From: Spirochaetaceae bacterium
GTDB taxonomy: Bacteria > Spirochaetota > Spirochaetia > SZUA-6 > Bin103
NCBI GenBank assembly: GCA_028820215.1
Contig: JAPPKD010000161.1
Coordinates: 1 to 30,485, forward strand
DNA length: 30,485 bases
Direction: 5' to 3'
The notes below the pieces were generated by a model, which ran no database searches, was not told where the DNA came from, and worked only from the letters and a program-made list of their open reading frames with translations. Shown piece by piece: positions 1 through 6,707 of the stretch. Positions within the stretch are counted from its first letter, which is position 1, and each line of letters opens with the position of its first letter. Position numbers and translations under genes: made by a program.

Positions 1-19
1 TTTGCATGAGGCATCCGAT

Positions 20-904
20 TCACTTCGTGTGGATATTTGGGTGAGGCAATAGGGTCCGACGGGCTCCACAGGCTGGGTGGGGATGGGCCGGGAGCGGCGC
101 CGCAGGCGCCGGTCCCGGGGCGTGGCCGGCGTGTTCGGCCTGCAACACCGCCTGCGCCCGCGACGCCGCCGCCGGCCGGGCGTCCGGCGCGGACACCCGG
201 CGGCTGAGCTCGACGGGGTCGATCGGCGCGGCGCCGAGGTCGGACCCCGGCCCGGCGGCGTTCGGGTCGGCGCGCAGCGCCATGAGCAGCGGCCCGGCGT
301 ACACGGAGACCTTGCCTGCGCATTCGCGCTCTCCGGTCCACTCGTCGACGATCGCCGTTTTCGCCTGCAGGAACCGGGCGCAGACCAGGTCGGCGATGGC
401 GCGCGCGCAGCCCAACGCGCGCTGGTCTCCCGTGTCCTCGAACCAGAGGAGCAGGCCGAGCATCAGGTGGTAGTGGTTCCACAGGTCCCACCTCCACTCG
501 TTGGTGGTCGAATCCCAGAGCGCCAGCCGCTCGGCCTTCGGATACGGCCCCAGGTAGCCGTCCACCGGATCCTGCGACTCGGCCAGCCGGGCGACGACCC
601 CGGCGATCCGCTCGCGCAGCGGCGCCGACCCGGTCAGCCGCCAGAGCTGCACGGCGCCGGTCAGGTACTTGCCGGCGAACTCGCCCGACCACGGCAGGTA
701 CGCGCGGTACGGCTCCGCGTCGCGGATCTCGAACATTTCCACGATCGCGGGGTTGGTCTCGGGAAGCGGGATCACCCAGTGGTCGATCACCGCGTCGACG
801 TATTCGCGAACCACTCCCCGGAGGTCGAGCGATGCGTCCCGCGCACGCTCCAGCGCCGGCACGTGCCCGGTCACGTTCAGGTGATCGGCATGCCGCAAGG
901 GCAT
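20..904 (-). pseudogene. Remnant of a GH127-like (DUF1680) glycosidase with internal deletion
   Basis: The first about 190 residues resemble the N-terminal part of the alpha/alpha-barrel of the GH127/DUF1680 family (beta-L-arabinofuranosidase type). Visible family-like stretches are SQDPVDGYLGPY, WDLWNHYHLMLGLLLWFEDTGD and CARAIADLVCARFL. The text then jumps within a few residues to GKVSVYAGPLLMALRADPN, which looks like the 'GPLVYAL' strand of the family's C-terminal beta-sandwich. The middle of the barrel, where the catalytic Glu and Cys residues would lie, is therefore missing. The last about 70 residues are Ala/Pro-rich and look out of frame. Family members are usually around 600 residues or more; this one is about 294. 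The start is taken as ATG 902-904. An in-frame GTG at 917-919 lies inside a strong hairpin. The gene follows the sugar ABC operon on the same strand, which fits a former sugar-hydrolysing partner. The GH127 call is moderate; the internal deletion is inferred from motif order. Confidence 0.55.
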
Positions 905-906
905 GG

Positions 907-947
907 AAAAGAAATCCACAGGGGAGGACGCATCCTCCCCTGTGGAT
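907..947 (-). terminator. Rho-independent terminator after the ABC transporter operon
   Basis: A perfect inverted repeat with 15-base arms (ATCCACAGGGGAGGA and its complement) spans 914-947 with a 4-base loop. Read on the minus strand it is followed directly by TTTCTTTT (914-907), the usual layout of an intrinsic terminator. It lies between the solute-binding protein gene and the GH127 remnant and overlaps the alternative GTG start of the latter. The only Shine-Dalgarno-like AGGGGAGGA near that start is buried in the stem. Confidence 0.7.
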
Positions 948-950
948 CGA

Positions 951-994
951 GGAAACCCCGAAGGTTTCCTTTCACGAAAGCGGCGTCAGCCGCT
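951..994 (-). other. Two further hairpins after the solute-binding protein stop codon
   Basis: Two short inverted repeats follow the stop codon at 994-996 on the minus strand. One has arms AGCGGC/GCCGCT (979-994, 4-base loop). The other has arms GGAAACC/GGTTTCC (951-969, 5-base loop). With the larger hairpin at 914-947 they form a row of three stem-loops. They may protect the 3' end of the abundant solute-binding protein mRNA or assist termination; that role is inference. Confidence 0.5.
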
Positions 995-2610
995 CAGCCT
1001 CCGACCATCATCAGGAAATCGTCGAGGGCGCTCTGTTGGATCTCGACGTACCGGTCGGCGCCCAGCGCCTCGTACCCGGCCACGTACTCGTCCCACTGGT
1101 CGAACGAAGCATCGCCCGTGATGAACTTGGTGCTCCATTCTTCCTTGTACAGGTCCAGCTCGACCTTCAGGTTGGCGGCTTCCTCGCTGGCATCCGTGTC
1201 TCGGATGTTGAACAGCGGCAGCACCACGACGTGCGGCCAGTTCTTCTCGACGGCATCGTGCGTCTCCCACCAACTGGGAGAGATCGCCTTCCAGACGTCG
1301 GCATAGTCGCGGAAGACCTTGGTCGGCAGGTAGTTGGGCTTGCCCTGGTCCACTTCCGTCCAGACCCTGGCGATCTGCTCGTCGAGCACCGCGAAGTACT
1401 CGCCGCCCTCGCGCCACCAGTTGCCCGGCGACAGGGGAACCTCCTCCCCGGCTTCCAGCGCCTTCTTGCCGTCTTCCACCGCCTGCTTGCAGGCCGCGGC
1501 GTCCGGACATTCCAGACCGAAGGTGCGCGTCGCGACGCCCGGCTTGCTGAACCAGAAGTTCAGGAACTTCATGGCGGCCGGAACCTCCTTGGAGGTCGAG
1601 GCGATCGAGTAGGTCTGCTGCTTGACCATCAGCGGCGTCGTCTTGTACCAAGTGCGGTTGCCGTTCGCGTCCATCGGCGTGGTGGCGCCCTCCACGGCGA
1701 TGGTCACACCGCCCTCGGCCGCGTTGATGCGGGCGTAGGAGCTGCGCGAGAAGCAGTCGGCCCAGGTGAAGTCGTGTCCGGCGACCACGTCCGGCCACCA
1801 CTGCGAGTGGTCGCGTGTGAAGATGTCGACGTTGGTCAACCCTTCCGCATAGATCTGGTGCGCGAACATGAGCAGGTCGCGGTACTCGTCGGTAGCCGGC
1901 AGAAATTCGAACTCGGTGTGGTTCTGCAGGTCCGTGTAGGTGACCAGCTCACGCAGACTGCCGGTCTTGGTGGTCAGCCCGAACGCCGAGGTGAACGCCT
2001 GCATGAGCGTCCGGTAGCTCGACCTGCCGCTCAAGGCGACGCCCGGACCCGTATTCTGGGCCTTGAACGCCCGCCACGCTTCCATCCATCCATCGGGCGT
2101 ATCGGGCTCCTCAAGCCCCAGCTCCGCCATGGTGTCGGTCCGGTAGTTGAGCGACTGGCCGCAGCCGGGCGCCCCTCCGCCATAGTGCATGCCGATGGCG
2201 CCGTACAGGTCGCCAGCCGCATCGCGGTAGGCGGCGGTGAGCGACTTGTCGAGCAGCTCGGTCATGTCGGGACCGTACTGCTCGATGAGCGGATCCATCT
2301 TCAGGAACGCGCCTTGCGCGCCGTAGATGTTGGCCGTCGTCGGGTCGAAGATGTTGACGACATCGGGCAGGTCGCCGCTCGCCATCATCGTCGCGATGCG
2401 CTCGTCGCGGACGTCCTGCGGAGCCGGGATCCAGTCGATGACGATGCCCAGCATCTCGTTGACGGCCTGTGTCCAGTTGTCGTCGTTGGAAAACAGGTCG
2501 TCCGGGTGCTGGACGACGAACACGGACACCGGCACGGGGTCGTCCGCCCATGCCCCGAAGGTCACGGTAAGCATGACCATCATGGTGATAATGATTCGAC
2601 TCTTTCGCAC
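994..2610 (-). CDS. Extracellular sugar solute-binding protein (LipO-like, ABC family 1)
   Basis: This is a secreted substrate-binding protein of an ABC sugar importer, about 538 residues, the size of the large LipO-type binding proteins that pair with LplB/YtcP permeases. The N-terminus has a basic stretch, a hydrophobic core (IIITMMVMLTVTFG) and a signal peptidase I site after AWA. No lipobox Cys is present, so it looks periplasmic or released rather than lipid-anchored. The start chosen is GTG 2608-2610 because AGGAGA (2617-2622) sits six bases upstream. The in-frame ATG at 2623-2625 would overlap that Shine-Dalgarno and has none of its own. It is third in the operon after two permeases and is followed by tandem hairpins. 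No ATP-binding subunit is present, as is usual for this transporter class, which can share an MsmX-type ATPase. The substrate is unknown; an oligosaccharide is likely. Confidence 0.85.
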   Translation of the reverse strand: MRKSRIIITMMVMLTVTFGAWADDPVPVSVFVVQHPDDLFSNDDNWTQAVNEMLGIVIDWIPAPQDVRDERIATMMASGDLPDVVNIFDPTTANIYGAQGAFLKMDPLIEQYGPDMTELLDKSLTAAYRDAAGDLYGAIGMHYGGGAPGCGQSLNYRTDTMAELGLEEPDTPDGWMEAWRAFKAQNTGPGVALSGRSSYRTLMQAFTSAFGLTTKTGSLRELVTYTDLQNHTEFEFLPATDEYRDLLMFAHQIYAEGLTNVDIFTRDHSQWWPDVVAGHDFTWADCFSRSSYARINAAEGGVTIAVEGATTPMDANGNRTWYKTTPLMVKQQTYSIASTSKEVPAAMKFLNFWFSKPGVATRTFGLECPDAAACKQAVEDGKKALEAGEEVPLSPGNWWREGGEYFAVLDEQIARVWTEVDQGKPNYLPTKVFRDYADVWKAISPSWWETHDAVEKNWPHVVVLPLFNIRDTDASEEAANLKVELDLYKEEWSTKFITGDASFDQWDEYVAGYEALGADRYVEIQQSALDDFLMMVGG

Positions 2611-2616
2611 GTTTTT

Positions 2617-2622
2617 TCTCCT
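2617..2622 (-). promoter_or_regulatory. Shine-Dalgarno AGGAGA deciding the solute-binding protein start
   Basis: AGGAGA lies six bases before GTG 2608-2610 on the minus strand and overlaps the upstream in-frame ATG (2623-2625). It therefore favours the GTG as the real start and shortens the protein by five residues. Confidence 0.55.
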
Positions 2623-2750
2623 CATATCGATCGGATACTGTTTGCTCTGCCGTCCGCGGCTGACCGCCGAACGACGGCCGGAATCTTTGAGAGTCAGAAA
2701 CCTTCACACTCCCATAGGCAGCAATGACCTCCACTGTTTCGTTTTCATGA

Positions 2751-3683
2751 TCATCCCTTGATCGCCCCGATCATCGCCCCCTTGACGAAGTACCGCTGGA
2801 TGAACGGGTAGACGATCAGGATCGGCAGGGCCGAAATCACGATCACCGCCGCCTTCAGCGACTCCGTCTTCATGCGCGCGCGCAGGCGCTTCAGATCCTC
2901 CACCGTCTCCATCATGGCGGCCTGTGTCTCGGCCATCTCCTGCAGCTGCGTGGTGGCGATCAGGTTGCGCAGCACGACCTGCAGGGGATACTTCTTGACG
3001 TCGGTAAGATACAGGACCGGGCCGAAGTAGTTGTTCCACTGGGTGACCGCGGCCCACAGGGCCACGGTCGCGATGATCGCCTTCGACAACGGGACCACCA
3101 CATTGACGAAGATCTGCACGTCGTTGGCGCCGTCGATGACCGCGGATTCGATCAACTCCTCGGCGATCTGCTCCATCGACGTGCGCAGCATGATCAGATA
3201 GAAGAAGCTCACCAGCCCGGGGAAGATGAACGCCCACATCGTGTCGATCATGCCCATCTTCTTGACCACGATGTACGTGGGGATGATGCCGCCGGAGAAG
3301 AACCAGGGGAGCAGAAACACGATCAGCAGCACCCTGCGCGCCTTGAACCGCCGCCGCGACAGCGCGTATCCGGCGGTGGTGGTGACGGCCAGCAGCAGGC
3401 ACGTGTAGGCGACCGTATAGACGATCGAGTTCCTGAACCCCCGCACCACCTCGTCGTACTGGATCACGGCCTTGTAGGTCACCAGGGTGACGGATCGCGG
3501 AAACAGCAAGAGCGGGTTGCGGAGTACCTCCTGAGGGTCGCTGATGGAGCTGAACACGATCATCAGGAACGGGTACGCCGTGATGTACACCAACAGCAAC
3601 AGGACGGCGTAAAGCGCGATGTCGAAGACCCCACGCCTCCCGGGGCGACCGGCGGAGGACGATCCGAGCGCTGCGTCAGCCAA
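2751..3683 (-). CDS. ABC sugar transporter permease (YtcP/LplC-like, MalG type)
   Basis: This is an inner-membrane permease of about 310 residues with around six hydrophobic segments, the first near residues 20-45 (IALYAVLLLLVYITAYPFLM). The cytoplasmic EAA loop, which docks the ATPase, is seen as EELIESAVIDGANDVQIF followed by a PLSKAI segment. The C-terminus PFIQRYFVKGAMIGAIKG is characteristic of the YtcP/LplC group of carbohydrate permeases. The start is TTG (3681-3683), supported by a GGAGAGG-like ribosome site about seven to ten bases upstream. The gene follows the partner permease by 42 bases and precedes the solute-binding protein, so the three are probably co-transcribed. Substrate not determinable. 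Confidence 0.9.
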   Translation of the reverse strand: MADAALGSSSAGRPGRRGVFDIALYAVLLLLVYITAYPFLMIVFSSISDPQEVLRNPLLLFPRSVTLVTYKAVIQYDEVVRGFRNSIVYTVAYTCLLLAVTTTAGYALSRRRFKARRVLLIVFLLPWFFSGGIIPTYIVVKKMGMIDTMWAFIFPGLVSFFYLIMLRTSMEQIAEELIESAVIDGANDVQIFVNVVVPLSKAIIATVALWAAVTQWNNYFGPVLYLTDVKKYPLQVVLRNLIATTQLQEMAETQAAMMETVEDLKRLRARMKTESLKAAVIVISALPILIVYPFIQRYFVKGAMIGAIKG

Positions 3684-3725
3684 TCCCGCACCCTCTCCGG
3701 CACCCGCGCGTTCCTGCGGCCGCCA

Positions 3726-4709
3726 TCAGAAAATCCTGCGGCCGAAGAACCGGCCCGACGCGGCGTTTGCGCCCACCAGCAGCAGCACGTTCACGACGGT
3801 CTGCCAGAGGCCCACGGCCGCGCCGTAGCTGAACTGGGGTATCCCGCCGTCGATCCCCAGGCCCCGCCGGTACGTATAGGTCTCGATCGTCATCGACACT
3901 TCGTACGTGAGCGGATTCTGCAGCAGCAGCACTTTTTCCGTGCTGGTGCCGTTCATCAGGGAGCCGACGTTGAAGATCAGCAGCACGGCGATCGCGGGCA
4001 CCAGCGACGGCAGCGTGACGTGCCACATGCTGCCGAGCCTGCCGGCGCCGTCGATCGTCGCCGCCTCGTACAGCTCGGGATTGATGGCGGCGATCGTGGC
4101 TATGTAGAAGACCGCCACGAAGCCCGCCGTCTGCCAGATCTGCGTGGTGATGTAGATGGGACGGAACCAGCCCGGGTCGATCATGAAGTACTCGGGCTCC
4201 GCGCCGAACAGCAGCGCGCGGACGGCGTTCACCGCACCGTTCTCGTCCGGCGTCAGCAGCAGCATGGCCATGCCGATCACGATCGCGTTGGACAGGAAAT
4301 AGGGCAGCATGCTGACGGTCTGCACCAGTTTCTTGTAGGAGCGATTCACCACCTCGTTGAGGAGCAGGGCGAACAGGATCGGAACAGGGAAGCTCCAGAG
4401 CAGTTGATAGAGGCTCAGGAGCACGGAGTTGCGAATGACCCGGACGGCCGACGGGGCGGAGAAAAAGTCGACGAAGTTCTCCAGTCCCACCCAGGGGCTG
4501 CGGAGGAAGCCGCGGAAGGGCGAGTAGTCCTGGAACGCCATCACCACGCCGATCATCGGCAGGTAGTTGAAGAGGACGACCACCACTACCGCCGGCGCCA
4601 CCAGCGCATAGAGATAGCGATCCGCCTTGAGGCTCTCGAGGAAGCTCCCTGACCGGCGTGCGGGCATGCCGGGGGCGAGGGTGGAAGAAGCGGCGGGGGA
4701 CCTCTGCAT
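3726..4709 (-). CDS. ABC sugar transporter permease (LplB-like, MalF type)
   Basis: This is the first permease of the importer, about 327 residues from ATG 4707-4709. The protein starts with a short basic N-terminus and a first membrane helix (LYALVAPAVVVVVLFNYLPM), followed by the family-typical GVVMAFQDYSPFRG and PWVGLENFVDFF stretches. The EAA-type loop appears as ELYEAATIDGAGRLGSMWHVTLPSL. Five further hydrophobic segments follow. It pairs with the MalG-type permease 42 bases downstream to make the heterodimeric channel. An in-frame TTG at 4733 would add eight residues, but an ATG is available and neither has a convincing ribosome site. It is divergent from the gene at 4830, so 4710-4829 should hold promoters for both directions. 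Confidence 0.9.
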   Translation of the reverse strand: MQRSPAASSTLAPGMPARRSGSFLESLKADRYLYALVAPAVVVVVLFNYLPMIGVVMAFQDYSPFRGFLRSPWVGLENFVDFFSAPSAVRVIRNSVLLSLYQLLWSFPVPILFALLLNEVVNRSYKKLVQTVSMLPYFLSNAIVIGMAMLLLTPDENGAVNAVRALLFGAEPEYFMIDPGWFRPIYITTQIWQTAGFVAVFYIATIAAINPELYEAATIDGAGRLGSMWHVTLPSLVPAIAVLLIFNVGSLMNGTSTEKVLLLQNPLTYEVSMTIETYTYRRGLGIDGGIPQFSYGAAVGLWQTVVNVLLLVGANAASGRFFGRRIF

Positions 4710-4829
4710 GTGAAGAAGCGCGTCCTGCCGCAACGCTCGGCCTCGGCAGAGCGACGCCGCGTGACCTTGTCACGTTTCCGGGGCCGGTGCAACACTGCCG
4801 CCACGCCGGACAGGGGCAGGGGTGAAGCG

Positions 4830-5645
4830 ATGAGCGCGGTGACGGTACGGGACCGGTTCTGGATCTGGGGGCACGAAGCCGGCAGCCACGACCATGGCGG
4901 CGGGCTGCGCTGGACCTCGCGCATGACTCCGGCGGAGGGGGCCTTCTACCTGGGGGTCCCGAACCTGATCATGGTCCGCTACCGGGACCGGTCCGGCACG
5001 CCGCTGCCGCTGCCGCCGTACGACCAGTACGCGCTGGCGTTCCGGCCGCTGCGCCGCGTGGTGTGGAGCTGCGTGCACGAGGCGGGAGTCACCGAGCCGG
5101 AGGAGGTCGAGCGCGTCGTCGACCTGGCCCGCTCCAACCCGAACCTCTGCGGGGCGATGATGGACGACTTCTTCTACGACGCGAACGACAAGCGCGGTCC
5201 CGAGACGGCCGTGCACACCGCGGACGAGCTGCGCGGCCTCCGCGAGCGCCTACGCTCGGCGGAACGGCCCCTGGACCTGTGGGTCGTTCTCTATCAGCAC
5301 CAGTTGCAGCGTCCGGTGCGGGAGCACCTGGCGCAGTGCGACGTCGTCAACTTCTGGACCTGGAACGCCCGCGACCTGGCCGCGCAGGAGGAGAGCTTCG
5401 GCCGGCTGGAGGAGCTGGCGCCCGGCTCCCGCAAGGTGCTGGGCTGTTACCTGTGGGACTACGGCGACCGTCAGCCGATGCCCGTGGACCTGATGGAGCA
5501 GCAGTGCGTGCGGGGGCTGGAGTGGCTCCGCCAGGACCGCATCGAGGGGATAGTCTTCCTGGCGAGCTGCATCTGCGACATGGGCCTGCCGGCCGTCGAG
5601 TGGACCCGGCAGTGGATCGCCGAGGTGGGAGACATGCAACTGTAG
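4830..5645 (+). CDS. Unrecognised, probably barrel-type hydrolase-like protein
   Basis: I do not recognise this 271-residue protein as a named family. It has no signal peptide or membrane segment. Alternating hydrophobic strands ending in acidic or aromatic residues (GAMMDDFFYD near 108-117, LWVVLYQHQ near 150-158, VNFWTWNA near 173-180, KVLGCYLWDYGD near 202-213, GIVFLASC near 240-247) look like strands of a TIM barrel. The DD pair at 112-113 and D210 could be active-site acids. That would fit a glycosidase-like or sugar-lyase-like enzyme, but this is inference. The start ATG 4830 is preceded by GGGGTGA at good spacing; an upstream ATG at 4710 would add a basic stretch with no domain character. 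It is divergent from the sugar ABC operon and 69 bases upstream of a PhyH-like gene. Confidence 0.7.
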   Translation: MSAVTVRDRFWIWGHEAGSHDHGGGLRWTSRMTPAEGAFYLGVPNLIMVRYRDRSGTPLPLPPYDQYALAFRPLRRVVWSCVHEAGVTEPEEVERVVDLARSNPNLCGAMMDDFFYDANDKRGPETAVHTADELRGLRERLRSAERPLDLWVVLYQHQLQRPVREHLAQCDVVNFWTWNARDLAAQEESFGRLEELAPGSRKVLGCYLWDYGDRQPMPVDLMEQQCVRGLEWLRQDRIEGIVFLASCICDMGLPAVEWTRQWIAEVGDMQL

Positions 5646-5714
5646 GTGTACCATCGGGTGGCGCAGCCGGTCGGCAGGTGGTCCGGGCGCTGCCATCACG
5701 GAGTTTCATCGGTC

Positions 5715-6707
5715 ATGAGCGATCATCCGTTCGACCACGATTTCGTCATTACCCGTCAGCACCAGGAACGATTCCAGACCGACGGCTTCGTGAAGCTGTC
5801 ACGGTTCTTCAACGCCGCCGTCGTCGACGCGCTGCTTGGTCGTGTCGATGTCGAGATGAGTCGGCCGACCGGGGACGGTAGCGCGGACGACACACGATTC
5901 AAGCGGGTCAAGTATGGGTTCGCCAGCAGCAGGAACGACATCTTCGAATTGTTGGAGCGTCCCTACTTCCGGCGAGCCCTGACGGATCTGGCCGAGCGTG
6001 ACCTGTTCCTGACGACCGAGATGTGCTTCGAGCTCGGAAAGAACGTCAGCCGGGGATTCCCGTGGCATGTCGGCGTGCAGAGCTTCGGCTACCAGCCCGC
6101 GGGTGAGCTCGGGTACACGGTGTGGGCGCCACTGCATCCGATCGAAACGAAGGGCCAACGGGGCGGTATGGCCTATGTGCCCGCCAACGTCATATCGGGC
6201 GATTACATCTTCCGATACATCGAACCGGCAATCGTCTCTACCCTGGAGGCCATGGAGCGAGCCGGGGAGAAGACGAGCGAGGACGACTACTCCTTGATGC
6301 GCTTCGCGATCCTCAATGCGCCCCCGATGGTGAGTATCCTCGAACACCACCAGGTGGAGGAGGACTTCGAGCCGGGGGACGTGCTCGTCTTCAACAAGTA
6401 TGTCGTCCACAAGAGCGTCATGCTTGGTGAGGGTGTGCTTCCAAGACGCGCGGCCCACGTGATGCGATTCGTGGAAGGGGGGGCGCACTTCGATCTGCAA
6501 CGGGCTCGAACCCTCGACTTCCCGGTTGCCAAGTACGGGGAGAGCTTCACCCGGCACACCCCGTTCGACCGACTGCACACCAGGATCGCGGAGGCCGGCG
6601 CGGAGCATGGTGACGTGCTCGCCGAGTGCGCCTACTTCGACGACCGGGACCGTCGGATGATCCGGCGTGAGCCGGGCGTCAGCCGGCGTCGTCCGTGCGG
6701 AGGTTGA
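5715..6707 (+). CDS. PhyH-fold Fe(II)/2-oxoglutarate protein with HxG instead of HxD
   Basis: This 330-residue protein resembles phytanoyl-CoA dioxygenases. It has a double-stranded beta-helix layout, a distal metal His in VVHKS (H232) and a basic 2-oxoglutarate-binding segment LPRRAAHVMRF (R244/R245). The proximal motif, normally WHxD, reads PWHVGVQSF, so H118 is kept but the carboxylate position is Gly120. In known Fe/2OG halogenases (SyrB2, WelO5 and BesD types) the Asp is Ala or Gly, leaving a site for chloride. The protein could therefore be halogenase-like, or simply inactive or differently tuned. The start is ATG 5715; an upstream ATG at 5646 would add 23 residues without domain character. 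It follows the barrel-like gene on the same strand. Its 3' end overlaps the convergent FG-GAP gene by 29 bases. Confidence 0.75.
   Translation: MSDHPFDHDFVITRQHQERFQTDGFVKLSRFFNAAVVDALLGRVDVEMSRPTGDGSADDTRFKRVKYGFASSRNDIFELLERPYFRRALTDLAERDLFLTTEMCFELGKNVSRGFPWHVGVQSFGYQPAGELGYTVWAPLHPIETKGQRGGMAYVPANVISGDYIFRYIEPAIVSTLEAMERAGEKTSEDDYSLMRFAILNAPPMVSILEHHQVEEDFEPGDVLVFNKYVVHKSVMLGEGVLPRRAAHVMRFVEGGAHFDLQRARTLDFPVAKYGESFTRHTPFDRLHTRIAEAGAEHGDVLAECAYFDDRDRRMIRREPGVSRRRPCGG

Noticed and set aside
832..2727. Large plus-strand frame of 631 codons opposite the solute-binding protein
   Set aside because: It is antisense to a well-supported transporter gene, with no recognisable domain and an Arg/Val/Gly-rich composition typical of shadow frames in GC-rich DNA.
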